Assembly: GCA_016722045.1 (NCBI GenBank)
Contig: JADKGY010000032.1
Span: 283,864-347,863, forward strand
Length of the DNA stretch: 64,000 nucleotides
Reading direction: 5' to 3'
From: Candidatus Opimibacter skivensis
GTDB taxonomy: Bacteria > Bacteroidota > Bacteroidia > Chitinophagales > Saprospiraceae
A program made the position numbers and the translations under genes. Shown piece after piece: positions 8,765 to 17,571 of the stretch; the stretch's first letter is position 1, and every line of letters begins with the position of its first letter. The notes below the pieces were generated by a model, which saw only the letters and a program-made list of their open reading frames with translations, searched no databases and was not told the origin of the DNA.

Positions 8765-10117
8765 TCCGAACACTTCTTCAAACAATTCTCTAAGCAATCT
8801 GACTTCAATGACGGATGAATTTTTTGATGATTTTTCTAACTGACTGCCGGCAGGGATATAGATTTTTTTATAGCCTAAACGTTTTGCTTCTGCCACTCTG
8901 AGATCAACCTGCTGGACGGGACGAATTTCTCCGGAGAGGCCTACTTCACCAGCGAAACAAACATCTCTTGGAACCGGAATATCCTGGAGTGAGGAAACAA
9001 GTGCAACAGCAAGTGCAAGATCGATAGCCGGTTCGTTTACTTTCAATCCGCCGGCAACATTTAAAAAGACATCCTGATTGCCAAAAAAGAAACCACATCG
9101 TTTTTCCAGTACTGCAAGCATAAGATGAAGACGACGGATATCATAACCGGTAGTTGAGCGCTGAGCAGTTCCATAGACTGCTGTACTAACCAACGCTTGT
9201 GTTTCAATTAAGAACGGTCTGAACCCTTCGCATACAAGTGCGATGCAGGAACCTGATGTGCCTTGTATGTGATCAGCAGGGATAAGCCATTCAGAAGGAT
9301 TTTCTACAGGGACTAAACCCAGGCCTTTCATTTCATAGATGCCGATTTCACGCGTAGAGCCAAAACGGTTTTTAATACATCTCAATAATCTCAAATGATA
9401 TTGACGATCGCCTTCAAGATGAAGTACTACATCGACGATGTGCTCCATCAATTTTGGTCCGGCGATATCTCCTTCTTTGGTGATGTGGCCTACCATGATG
9501 ATCGTGATACCCGTTTGTTTCGCCAGTTGTTGCAGACGATAACTGCATTCTCTTATCTGACTTACAGATCCCGGAACAGATTCAAGTTCGGGAGAATACA
9601 TAGTCTGAACTGAATCAATGATGACGATGCCGGACTGTATGTCGATGATGGCTTCAATGATTTTATTCAGATCCGTCTCCGCGAGTATATGACAATTGTC
9701 GCCTTTGATATTTAATCGCTGAGCGCGCATTTTTATCTGCGATGCACTTTCTTCGCCTGAAATATATAGGATACGGAGTGAAGGATTTGCGGCCAATTGC
9801 AAACACAAAGTTGATTTACCTGCACCAGGTTCTCCTGCCATCAGAATCAACGAGCCGGGAACGATACCACCGCCGAGCACTCGCTCCAATTCGCTGTCAC
9901 CAAGGGCAACACGCATTTCATTTTCAATGTTCAGTTCTGAAAGAAGAGTGGGAATGCTTTTTTCTTTTTCAGCTAATCGAACACTTTGGGGAGTCGCAGA
10001 TTGAATGATTTCTTCTGTGAAGGTGTCCCATTCATTGCATTGCGGGCATCTTCCCAGCCGGTTGGAAGAGGTGGCACCGCAATTGTTGCAGACGAACCGG
10101 GTTTTGATTTTGCTCAT
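8762..10117 (-). CDS. radA: DNA repair protein RadA
   Basis: RecA-like ATPase that promotes branch migration in recombination. Starting at 10117 gives MSKIKTRFVC and 451 residues. The zinc finger uses Cys10, Cys13, Cys24 and Cys27 (CNNCGATSSNRLGRCPQC), Walker A is GEPGAGKST near residue 100, the RadA-specific KNRFGS motif is present, and the C-terminal third is the Lon-like domain. An upstream ATG at 10186 would add 23 unrelated residues and lie upstream of the -7 box, so it is rejected. Its stop runs into a period-7 array. Confidence 0.96.
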   Translation of the reverse strand: MSKIKTRFVCNNCGATSSNRLGRCPQCNEWDTFTEEIIQSATPQSVRLAEKEKSIPTLLSELNIENEMRVALGDSELERVLGGGIVPGSLILMAGEPGAGKSTLCLQLAANPSLRILYISGEESASQIKMRAQRLNIKGDNCHILAETDLNKIIEAIIDIQSGIVIIDSVQTMYSPELESVPGSVSQIRECSYRLQQLAKQTGITIIMVGHITKEGDIAGPKLMEHIVDVVLHLEGDRQYHLRLLRCIKNRFGSTREIGIYEMKGLGLVPVENPSEWLIPADHIQGTSGSCIALVCEGFRPFLIETQALVSTAVYGTAQRSTTGYDIRRLHLMLAVLEKRCGFFFGNQDVFLNVAGGLKVNEPAIDLALAVALVSSLQDIPVPRDVCFAGEVGLSGEIRPVQQVDLRVAEAKRLGYKKIYIPAGSQLEKSSKNSSVIEVRLLRELFEEVFG

Positions 10118-10139
10118 TATTTGTTTTCTACTGTTTTCA

Positions 10140-10147
10140 CAAAGATA
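10140..10147 (-). promoter_or_regulatory. Predicted -7 box for radA
   Basis: TATCTTTG on the minus strand matches the Bacteroidota consensus TAnnTTTG and lies 22 bases before the chosen radA ATG. No clear -33 element is visible. Confidence 0.5.
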
Positions 10148-10157
10148 ATCATCAAAA

Positions 10158-10178
10158 GGCAGGGGGCAGGGGGCAGGG
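10158..10178. repeat. GGCAGGG heptamer x3 upstream of radA
   Basis: Three exact GGCAGGG units. On the radA coding strand they read CCCTGCC, stop-free in every frame. The array lies 41 bases upstream of the radA start, just outside its predicted -7 box. Confidence 0.85.
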
Positions 10179-10185
10179 AGCTTCA

Positions 10186-10348
10186 AAGGAATAAAGAATA
10201 GCGAATATCGAGGTATGAAGTAGAAGTGGAGAAATAGGAATTTGAATAAATGAGGTAGCTAATCATACTTTTGACGTCCATTTCCTACTTCTTCTTCAAC
10301 TTCAACACTTCTACTTCTGATTTCGATATTCGATATTCTCTATTCCTT
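10186..10348. repeat. Inverted repeat with 43-nt arms between radA and the DUF819 gene
   Basis: Left arm 10186-10228 and right arm 10306-10348 are reverse complements at 37 of 43 positions, separated by 77 bases. They lie in a divergent promoter region, not downstream of a gene, so a terminator role does not fit. The right arm contains two GATATTC heptamers. Confidence 0.85.
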
Positions 10349-10367
10349 ATTTGATTTATCTTGCTGT

Positions 10368-11621
10368 ATGACTCCAATGATAACGAATGATGCTGTAGTA
10401 CTTGGGATATTGCTGGTCATCCTGGCTTCAGTGTATTATACATCTAATTCGAGCAGGCCATTTTGGAAAAAAATATACAAGTATGTTCCGGCGATATTGC
10501 TTTGTTATTTTATTCCGGCATTGTTGAACTGGCCATTGAATTTAATATCCGGAGAAAAAACGCAATTGTATTTTATTGCCACGAGATATCTTCTTCCTGC
10601 GAGTTTGATTTTGTTTTGTTTGGGTGTTGATTTGAAATCAATTTTAGGATTGGGACCAAAAGCCCTCATCATGTTTTTTGCTTCGACGTTTGGGGTGATG
10701 ATTGCGGCACCGCTTGCTTTGTTGATTACCCATGGATTGTTTCCGCAATTAATCACTGTTCCGGCTGATGATCTTTGGAAGGGACTGGGTACGATTGCGG
10801 CAAGTTGGATAGGTGGGGGAGCGAATCAAACGGCGGTGAAAGAAATATTTCATGTGTCGAGTGATTTGTTTGGAGCTATGGTGGTGATTGATGTATTGGT
10901 GAGTAATCTTTGGCTTGCCGTATTGCTTTATCTGGTGAGCAAGAATGATCGGATCAATAGATGGTTCAAAGCGGATACTTCTGCTATAACTGCACTTGAA
11001 GAAAAGGTCAGTGAGTTCAGATCGAGTAATGAAAGAGTTACGACAACAACTGATATATTCACATTGATGGCGGTGGCATTTGGTGGTGTGGGATTGGCGC
11101 ATTTAGGATCTGATCTATTGATTCCGTGGATCAGTCAATATGAAGCTTCATTTAAAGCCATACATCTTGAATCACTGGTCAATGGATTTTTCTGGGTGGT
11201 GCTGATTGCATCTACAATTGGGATTGGTCTCTCTTTTACATCATTCCGAAAACTTGAAGGTGTGGGGGCATCGAAGTGGGGAAGTTTATTTCTCTACATT
11301 ATGGTGGCGACGATAGGTATGCAGATGAATCTGGGTTCTGTATCGGAGCACCTTGGATTGTTTGTTGTCGGATTGATCTGGATTTCGCTTCACGGTTTGA
11401 TACTCGTGATTGTAGCGAAGTTGATTAAAGCGCCTTTTTTCTTTTTGGCTGTGGGTTCGCAGGCGAATATTGGTGGGGCGGCATCTGCGCCGATTGTGGC
11501 GAGTGCGTTTAATCCGGCATTGGCGCCTGTGGGAGTGTTACTGGCTGTGCTGGGATTGACGATTGGAACTTATGGTGGGTTGATTTGTGCGTATATGATG
11601 CAGGCGGCGTTGGGGCTTTAA
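10368..11621 (+). CDS. DUF819 family membrane protein
   Basis: 417-residue protein with about eleven hydrophobic segments. It shows the family's GTIAASWIGGGANQTA motif mid-protein and a glycine/alanine-rich C-terminal repeat of the fold (GSQANIGGAASAPI), consistent with an inverted-repeat transporter like DUF819/YjcL proteins. The substrate is unknown. It stands alone between the 43-nt inverted repeat and purF. Start ATG at 10368; a second ATG four codons later is possible. Confidence 0.85.
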   Translation: MTPMITNDAVVLGILLVILASVYYTSNSSRPFWKKIYKYVPAILLCYFIPALLNWPLNLISGEKTQLYFIATRYLLPASLILFCLGVDLKSILGLGPKALIMFFASTFGVMIAAPLALLITHGLFPQLITVPADDLWKGLGTIAASWIGGGANQTAVKEIFHVSSDLFGAMVVIDVLVSNLWLAVLLYLVSKNDRINRWFKADTSAITALEEKVSEFRSSNERVTTTTDIFTLMAVAFGGVGLAHLGSDLLIPWISQYEASFKAIHLESLVNGFFWVVLIASTIGIGLSFTSFRKLEGVGASKWGSLFLYIMVATIGMQMNLGSVSEHLGLFVVGLIWISLHGLILVIVAKLIKAPFFFLAVGSQANIGGAASAPIVASAFNPALAPVGVLLAVLGLTIGTYGGLICAYMMQAALGL

Positions 11622-11682
11622 TCAACTTTCCTCTTCTCCAAACGTTAACATAAGTTCAAAAAATCGGGCGGGTAAAAAACCG

Positions 11683-11690
11683 TATTTTTG
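11683..11690 (+). promoter_or_regulatory. Predicted -7 box for purF
   Basis: TATTTTTG matches TAnnTTTG exactly and ends 9 bases before the purF ATG at 11700, so the 5' leader should be only a few bases. Confidence 0.6.
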
Positions 11691-11699
11691 CACCCTCTA

Positions 11700-13595
11700 A
11701 TGAGTGATGAGATCAAACACGAGTGCGGGATCGCACTGATCAGACTCCTTCAACCGCTGCAATACTACCAGGACAAGTATGGTTCATCCCTGCACGGGTT
11801 GTACAAACTCCAATTGCTGCTTCAGAAGATGCGCAATAGGGGGCAGGATGGAGCTGGCGTAGTCACTATTAAGCTCGACCCGACTCCCGGAACCCGGTAT
11901 ATAAGTCGGAAACGAAGCAACGGACCCCAATACCTTAAGGAAGTCTTCCAGGGCATATTTCAGCATTTTGTGGATCTCACCCCGGAGCAACTACATGATA
12001 GTCAGTGGCTTAAAGCAACCAAACCCTACATGGGTGAAGTGCTCATGGGGCATCTCCGATACGGCACACACGGAGACAATTCTATTGAGACCTGTCACCC
12101 TTTTGTAAGGATAAATAACTGGATCACCAGAAATCTTGTCCTTGCCGGCAATTTCAATCTGACCAATGTAGATGAGCTCTTTGATGAACTGGTCCGACTG
12201 GGTCAATATCCCAAAGAAAAGTCCGATACAGTCACCGTTCTTGAAAAACTGGGTCATTTCCTGGATAGTGAGGTGGAGCGCCTTTTCAAATGGTATAAAG
12301 GAGATGGATATGATAATGAGCGTATCACGGATCTGATCATCGAGAATATTGATATCCAAAGAGTGCTCCGAAATACCTGCAAAAAATTCGACGGCGGATA
12401 TGTGATGGGCGGAATGATCGGGCATGGAGATGCATTCATCTTCCGTGATCCTAATGGGATCAGGCCCTGCTTTTATTATGCTGATGATGAAATGGTAGCC
12501 GCTGCTTCTGAACGACCTGCATTGCAAACAGCACTGAATGTGAGCGCAAAGTTTGTCCATGAACTTGAGCCGGGTCATGCATTGATTATTAAGAAAGACG
12601 GCCGATGGGATGTGCTTCCATTTATTGAAAAAAGGGAAAAGAAGAGTTGTTCGTTCGAGCGTATTTACTTCAGCCGTGGTTCGGATAAAGATATTTATGT
12701 AGAACGAAAAAATCTGGGGCTCAATCTTGTAGCGCCTATACTTGAAGCTGTAGATAATAATTTTGATGAGACGGTCTTCACTTACATTCCGAATACGGCT
12801 GAAGCTGCATTTTATGGTTTGTCAGAAGGTCTGCATGAAGCGTATAATCTTCAGAAAGCAAATCAGCTCGTCGCTGCCAATGGCAAGATGAGTGCTGAGG
12901 ATATTCATGCACTCATGGCGAAGAAACCACGGATAGAAAAACTAGCCAACAAAGATGAAAAGCTCCGGACGTTTATCGCTGCATTGGATTCGAGACATGA
13001 GATGATGTCGCATGTGTATGATGTGACCTATGGAATTATTCGCAATGATCTTGATACGCTGGTCCTGCTTGACGATTCCATTGTAAGAGGGACGACGATG
13101 CGTGATTCGATCATCAGGATGATTGCTCTCCGGTTAAAACCTAAGCGAATCATAGTTGCAAGCAGTGCACCACAAATCCGTTATCCTGATTGTTATGGCA
13201 TCGATATGTCTAAGATGGGTGATTTTGTGGCGTTCAAAGCATTGGTTGCTATTCTTCGCGAGCAAGGGAAGGAAGAATTACTGCAGGATTGTTATAATCG
13301 ATGTAAAGAGCAATTGAAACTTCCGAAGGAGAAAATGATCAATGCGGTGAAAGAACTTTATGCGCATGTGACTGAGAAATGTATTTCAAAAAAAATCGCG
13401 CAGATCGTTACACCAGATGATATTGATATCGAGGTAGACGTTATCTTTCAGACGATTGAAGGGCTTCATCAGTCTTGTCCTGATCATACCGGTGACTGGT
13501 ATTTTTCAGGAGATTATCCGACACCTGGAGGTAATAAAGTTGTCAACAAAGCATTTGTCAATTACATGGAAGGAAGAAACGAACGCGCGTATTAA
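11700..13595 (+). CDS. purF: Amidophosphoribosyltransferase
   Basis: First committed step of purine synthesis: PRPP plus glutamine gives phosphoribosylamine. Starting at 11700 the protein begins MSDEIKHECGIA, so an eight-residue propeptide precedes Cys9, the expected N-terminal nucleophile of a class II glutamine amidotransferase. The PRPP loop VLLDDSIVRGTT lies in the C-terminal half. At 631 residues it is longer than the roughly 500-residue E. coli enzyme, matching the extended Bacteroidota type. An alternative TTG at 11688 overlaps the -7 box and is rejected. The TAA stop is the first triplet of a TAACGAG array. Confidence 0.94.
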   Translation: MSDEIKHECGIALIRLLQPLQYYQDKYGSSLHGLYKLQLLLQKMRNRGQDGAGVVTIKLDPTPGTRYISRKRSNGPQYLKEVFQGIFQHFVDLTPEQLHDSQWLKATKPYMGEVLMGHLRYGTHGDNSIETCHPFVRINNWITRNLVLAGNFNLTNVDELFDELVRLGQYPKEKSDTVTVLEKLGHFLDSEVERLFKWYKGDGYDNERITDLIIENIDIQRVLRNTCKKFDGGYVMGGMIGHGDAFIFRDPNGIRPCFYYADDEMVAAASERPALQTALNVSAKFVHELEPGHALIIKKDGRWDVLPFIEKREKKSCSFERIYFSRGSDKDIYVERKNLGLNLVAPILEAVDNNFDETVFTYIPNTAEAAFYGLSEGLHEAYNLQKANQLVAANGKMSAEDIHALMAKKPRIEKLANKDEKLRTFIAALDSRHEMMSHVYDVTYGIIRNDLDTLVLLDDSIVRGTTMRDSIIRMIALRLKPKRIIVASSAPQIRYPDCYGIDMSKMGDFVAFKALVAILREQGKEELLQDCYNRCKEQLKLPKEKMINAVKELYAHVTEKCISKKIAQIVTPDDIDIEVDVIFQTIEGLHQSCPDHTGDWYFSGDYPTPGGNKVVNKAFVNYMEGRNERAY

Positions 13596-13725
13596 CGAGT
13601 AACGAGTAACGAATAACGAGTAACGAGTAACGAGTAACGAGTAACGAGTAACGAGTAACGAATAACGAATAATGAAAAACGAGTAACGAATAACAAATAA
13701 TGAAAAACGAGTAACGAATAACGAA
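13593..13725 (+). repeat. TAACGAG heptamer array, 19 units, starting at the purF stop
   Basis: 133 bases divide exactly into 19 seven-base units (TAACGAG, TAACGAA, TAATGAA, AAACGAG, TAACAAA). Unit 1 begins with the purF TAA itself. The same unit follows cysS. Because 7 is not a multiple of 3, TAA recurs in all three forward frames. Confidence 0.97.
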
Positions 13726-13750
13726 TTTTGTTTCCCGACCTCATTATCTT

Positions 13751-13814
13751 TCGTTGAGCGGAGCCGAAACGACTTTCGTGAATACTCTTCCGGTCGCTGA
13801 GCGGAGTCGAAGCG
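13751..13814. repeat. Two GAGCGGAGYCGA hairpins with a covarying stem pair
   Basis: 13751-13772 reads TCGTT-GAGCGGAGCCGAA-ACGA and 13793-13814 reads GTCGCT-GAGCGGAGTCGA-AGCG; the stems TCGTT/AACGA and TCGCT/AGCGA differ by one T-A to C-G exchange that keeps pairing. The core is conserved. A similar, degraded GCTTCGACC string occurs near 515. Confidence 0.7.
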
Positions 13815-13841
13815 AAACGGAAAAAAATGCAAAATCCCTTT

Positions 13842-15663
13842 ATGTCCGACATCATCAGACTTCTTCCAGATTCTATTGCTAATCAGATCGCTGCGGGTGA
13901 AGTGATTCAGCGGCCTGCGTCTGTGATAAAAGAATTGCTGGATAATGCTGTTGATGCAGGAGCAACTGAAATAAATGTCATCATAAAGGATGCGGGGAAA
14001 ACTTCAATTCATATCCAGGATAATGGTTCAGGGATGTCGCCGACGGATGCACGGATGAGTCTTGAACGTCATGCTACGTCCAAACTGAGAAAAGCGGAAG
14101 ACTTGTTTGATATCCGCACGATGGGTTTCAGAGGAGAAGCACTGGCATCGATCGCAGCTATTGCTCAAATGGAGATCAGGACAAGACGTGCAGATGACGT
14201 GATCGGTACAAGACTTATTGTAGAAGCTTCAGTTGTCACAGTACAGGAGGGTTGCCAATGTCCTGTAGGCACATCGATCATCGTGCGCAATCTTTTTTAT
14301 AATGTTCCGGCGCGACGAAAATTTCTAAAAAGTGATCCTGTGGAGATGCGTCATATTCTTGATGAGTTTCACAGGATAGCGCTTAGCATTTGAAAATGTT
14401 CAGTTCAAACTTTATCACAATGATCAGGAGATCTACAATCTACAGGAAGTATCCCTGAGGAGCAGGATACTCAACATTTTCGGAAAGCGGATCAATGAAT
14501 TTTTAGTGCCGGTAGAGGAGGAAACAAATTATGTCAACTTCAGCGGCTACATCGGCAAACCAAAACTGGGAAAGAAGACAAGGGGCGAACAATTTTTATT
14601 TGTCAACAGAAGATATATCCGGAGTTCTTATTTGCAGCATGCGGTAAAATCTGCTTATGAAGATATTCTGCCTGCAGATCAATTTCCATTCTTTGTTTTG
14701 TTTCTCGATATCAATACAGATAAGATTGATGTCAATGTGCATCCGACGAAACAGGAAATAAAGTTTGAAGATGAGCGCATCATCTACAATTACCTTAGAG
14801 TTGCATGCAGGCATGCACTTGGAAAATACAGTATCACTCCAAGTCTTGACTTCGAACAGGAAGTTGCTATCGATCGTGCATCCGGAGAAAGAGCGAATCA
14901 GAATTCTTCGACAGCAGGTATGTCAAGGCTTGAACAAGACCGATATCACGAAAAAGAAAACATCAAAAAGTGGGGTGCCCTGCTTGAATCCATTGAAGGA
15001 TTTTCAATTGAGAAAAGTGATGAACCAGGTGAGACAACAAATCCTTATGGTCCATTATTCCAGGGAAGTGAAACAGGAGAAGATCTGCTGTCTCAATCCT
15101 CAACACCTGTTCAATTGTGGCAGCGTTATATTCTTTTGCCGGGACTATCTGACCTTGTAATCATTGATCAACGGGCTGCACATGAAAGAGTGATTTTTGA
15201 ATCGATGATGAAAGACCTGGCGATCCACAATCCTGCGATCCAGAAATTATTGTGGCCGGAGACTATACAAAGTCATGCTTCAGATACAATCTTATTGAAA
15301 GAGCTCCTACCCCATCTTCAATATCTTGGTTTTGATATCGCTGAATTCGGGCATGGAAGTTTTATTGTACATGGCATACCGGCGATCATCACCGATCTGA
15401 TATCACCACAACAGGCGATAGACGATGTCCTTGACAGATTCAAATCAGGCCATGATACGCCTGATATGAAACCGGTTGAAAAGATTGCTTTTGCTCTTGC
15501 ATCAAATCTGAGTCGAAAACGCGGTGATGCCATGACCACAGAAGAAATGCAAATGCTTGTCGAAGAATTGATGGCTTCTGAAAATCCGTATACAAGTCCA
15601 TCCGGAAGAAAGACGTTCATCACGATTCCGAAAGATGAAATGTCAAGGCGATTCCAATCTTAA
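13842..15663 (+). CDS. mutL: DNA mismatch repair protein MutL (frame broken once)
   Basis: GHKL ATPase that couples MutS recognition to strand removal. The N-terminal part has ANQIAAGEVIQRPASVIKEL with the catalytic Glu, DNGSGM and GFRGEALASI. The C-terminal part carries DQRAAHERVIFE, a variant of the endonuclease DQHA(X)2E(X)4E motif with Arg instead of His. One extra A near 14387 ends the first frame at 14393; removing it restores ALAFENVQFKLYH and a protein of about 606 residues. This looks like a sequencing error. The start MSDIIRLLP at 13842 is preferred over 13827. Confidence 0.9.
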
Positions 15664-15683
15664 CCTAAACGCACTACACGAAC

Positions 15684-16298
15684 ATGATGCCCATAACCCC
15701 GATCGTAAAACACCTGTTGATTCTCAATGCATTATTTTTTATTGCGATCCATTTGTTGCCTGAGCATATAGCTGAGATGATGCCTTTTTATTCGCCAGCT
15801 ACCGGACAGTTTCAGCCTTTTCAGATCATCACCTATATGTTTACGCATTTTGATGTATCGCATATCTTCTTCAACATGTTGAGTCTTTATTTTATGGGCC
15901 CTGCTGTGGAGATGACATTAGGACCGAAGAGATTTTTAGGATTGTATATGATCTCGGGATTGGTTGCTTTGGCAGCACACTGCCTGGTGTTTTATCTTCC
16001 TTATCTTATGGGGAGCACAGATATGGCTCCTGTGTTTTCAGTGTTAGGTGCATCGGGTGCTGTTTTTGGAGTTGTAATAGCCTTCGCCACTTTATACCCT
16101 GACAGGGAACTGATGTTGTTGTTTCCTCCTATCCCAATCAAAGCCTGGGTCATGGCTTTAATACTGATAGGGATAGGTTTGTATCAGGGCTTAACTGGGA
16201 CCGGAGGAAATGTGGCTCATTTTGCACACCTTGGAGGGGCTTTGGCAGGGTTTATACTGGCTAGGCATTGGAAGAATGGGGGGAGGTTTTTGAAATGA
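15684..16298 (+). CDS. Rhomboid family intramembrane serine protease (first)
   Basis: 204-residue six-helix membrane protease. Catalytic Ser124 sits in GASG, His182 in AHLGG, and Asn64 in HIFFN, completing the rhomboid active site. Rhomboids cleave transmembrane segments of substrate proteins; the substrates here are unknown. It begins 20 bases after mutL and is the first of two rhomboid genes separated by about 355 bases. The C-terminus is short and basic. Confidence 0.93.
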   Translation: MMPITPIVKHLLILNALFFIAIHLLPEHIAEMMPFYSPATGQFQPFQIITYMFTHFDVSHIFFNMLSLYFMGPAVEMTLGPKRFLGLYMISGLVALAAHCLVFYLPYLMGSTDMAPVFSVLGASGAVFGVVIAFATLYPDRELMLLFPPIPIKAWVMALILIGIGLYQGLTGTGGNVAHFAHLGGALAGFILARHWKNGGRFLK

Positions 16299-16653
16299 AA
16301 AAGAAAGAGGAGAAGGCGGAGGCGAAGGAGGAGGCAATAGGCAATAAAGCAAAAAGCAGTTTGCAAAACTCAATTAATATTCAATTGATGAACCTACTTC
16401 GCAAATCAAATTTACACCACGTGGGTTTTCTAAACGAATCAAAGCGAGATTTAGAAACACAGGGATAGCATTTTTAAATAAATTAAATTAAGAGCTATCG
16501 CCTGAGTCAAGAAAAATTCGATGGGGCAAAACACGCCCAACCTACTCTGCAACTTTAAGCCCAATTTATGAGTTCTTAATCGTTAGATAGAAGGCCAATG
16601 GACTCATAATGTCCACAATGACCTTTTGTGGGAGATAACCTATATTTGATATC
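16299..16653. other. Intergenic region between the two rhomboid genes
   Basis: The first 40 bases after the TGA are purine-rich hexamer-like units (GCGGAG, GCGAAG, GAGGAG) resembling the array at 32011. The middle is AT-rich with no convincing gene; a short minus-strand open frame near 16380-16470 has no recognisable family. An imperfect inverted repeat (TTATGAGTTC with GGACTCATAA) occurs near 16565-16610, just upstream of the second rhomboid promoter. Confidence 0.5.
16641..16648 (+). promoter_or_regulatory. Predicted -7 box for the second rhomboid gene
   Basis: TATATTTG matches TAnnTTTG and ends 5 bases before the ATG at 16654. A start site at the usual distance would coincide with the ATG, giving a leaderless mRNA. 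Confidence 0.6.
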
Positions 16654-17571
16654 ATGTTCAGATCGATTCTAAACGATGTACGATTTCAGTTTCAATCCGG
16701 TAATACGATTACCCGGTTGATTATTGTCAACGTGGCCTTGTTTCTGATCATTACGCTGTTGAAAGGTGTTCTTTTCCTGACTGGTGCATTTGGAGAGCAT
16801 GATGAGTTGTTTTCAAGAATAGTCGGGTACCTTTTTCTATCCCAGGATCTGATGTGGGATGCGAAACATCCGTGGACTATCGTCACCCACATGTTTACCC
16901 ACATTGCGTTTTTTCATTTGGTGTTCAATATGCTTGTGCTGTATTGGTTTGGGCGGATAGCGGGGGATTTGCTGGGGGATCACAGGATGCTGCCTCTCTA
17001 TATCTTTTCAGGTCTTTCAGGAGCCTTGATTTATCTGATCTCTTCACCATTCCTGTATGCCGGAAGCACTATGCACGGGGCTTCAGGAGCGATCATGGGA
17101 ATTGTGGCTGCTGCAGGGATGACGGCACCTGACTATCAGATGCGGCTGATGTTTTTCGGGGATGTGCGATTGAAATATATAGTCTTTGGTCTTCTCATCA
17201 TATATTTTGTCAGTCTTGTCAATATGGATAATGCGGGAGGGCAAATGGCCCATTTCGGAGGAGCTGCATTTGGTTTCTTTTATGTGCATATGCTTCGGCA
17301 AGGCTATGACCTTACGGGCGGGTTCCGGCGGATGGTGACTTTTCTACGAAAACCCACTTACCAGCCAACACCTACTCCGAAACGAAAAGTGACCATGGAA
17401 GTCAGACATCGAAGTGGTGCACGTCAAAGAGAAATCAATCCACCACCCGATCGTACGTATATGGGTGAGCAGGAACGTCTCGATTCTATCCTCGATAAGA
17501 TTAAAAAATCCGGATTCGATAGTCTCGACGAAGACGATAAAAAATTCCTGCATGACGCGAGCCAAAAGTAA
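16654..17571 (+). CDS. Rhomboid family intramembrane serine protease (second)
   Basis: 305-residue rhomboid with Ser144 in HGASG, His200 in QMAHFGG and an HLVFN motif around residues 88-92. Unlike the first copy it has a soluble basic C-terminal tail of about 85 residues (KRKVTMEVRHRSGARQRE and onward), a layout common in Bacteroidota rhomboids. It has its own promoter box. Its end overlaps the start of the EEP gene by 20 bases, suggesting coupled translation. Confidence 0.93.
   Translation: MFRSILNDVRFQFQSGNTITRLIIVNVALFLIITLLKGVLFLTGAFGEHDELFSRIVGYLFLSQDLMWDAKHPWTIVTHMFTHIAFFHLVFNMLVLYWFGRIAGDLLGDHRMLPLYIFSGLSGALIYLISSPFLYAGSTMHGASGAIMGIVAAAGMTAPDYQMRLMFFGDVRLKYIVFGLLIIYFVSLVNMDNAGGQMAHFGGAAFGFFYVHMLRQGYDLTGGFRRMVTFLRKPTYQPTPTPKRKVTMEVRHRSGARQREINPPPDRTYMGEQERLDSILDKIKKSGFDSLDEDDKKFLHDASQK

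Noticed and set aside
13593..13725. CRISPR array
   Set aside because: Units are 7 bases with no spacers and no cas genes nearby; it is a simple tandem repeat. The same holds for the other arrays.
16380..16470. Small minus-strand gene between the rhomboid genes
   Set aside because: The roughly 25-residue open frame has no start context or recognisable motif.
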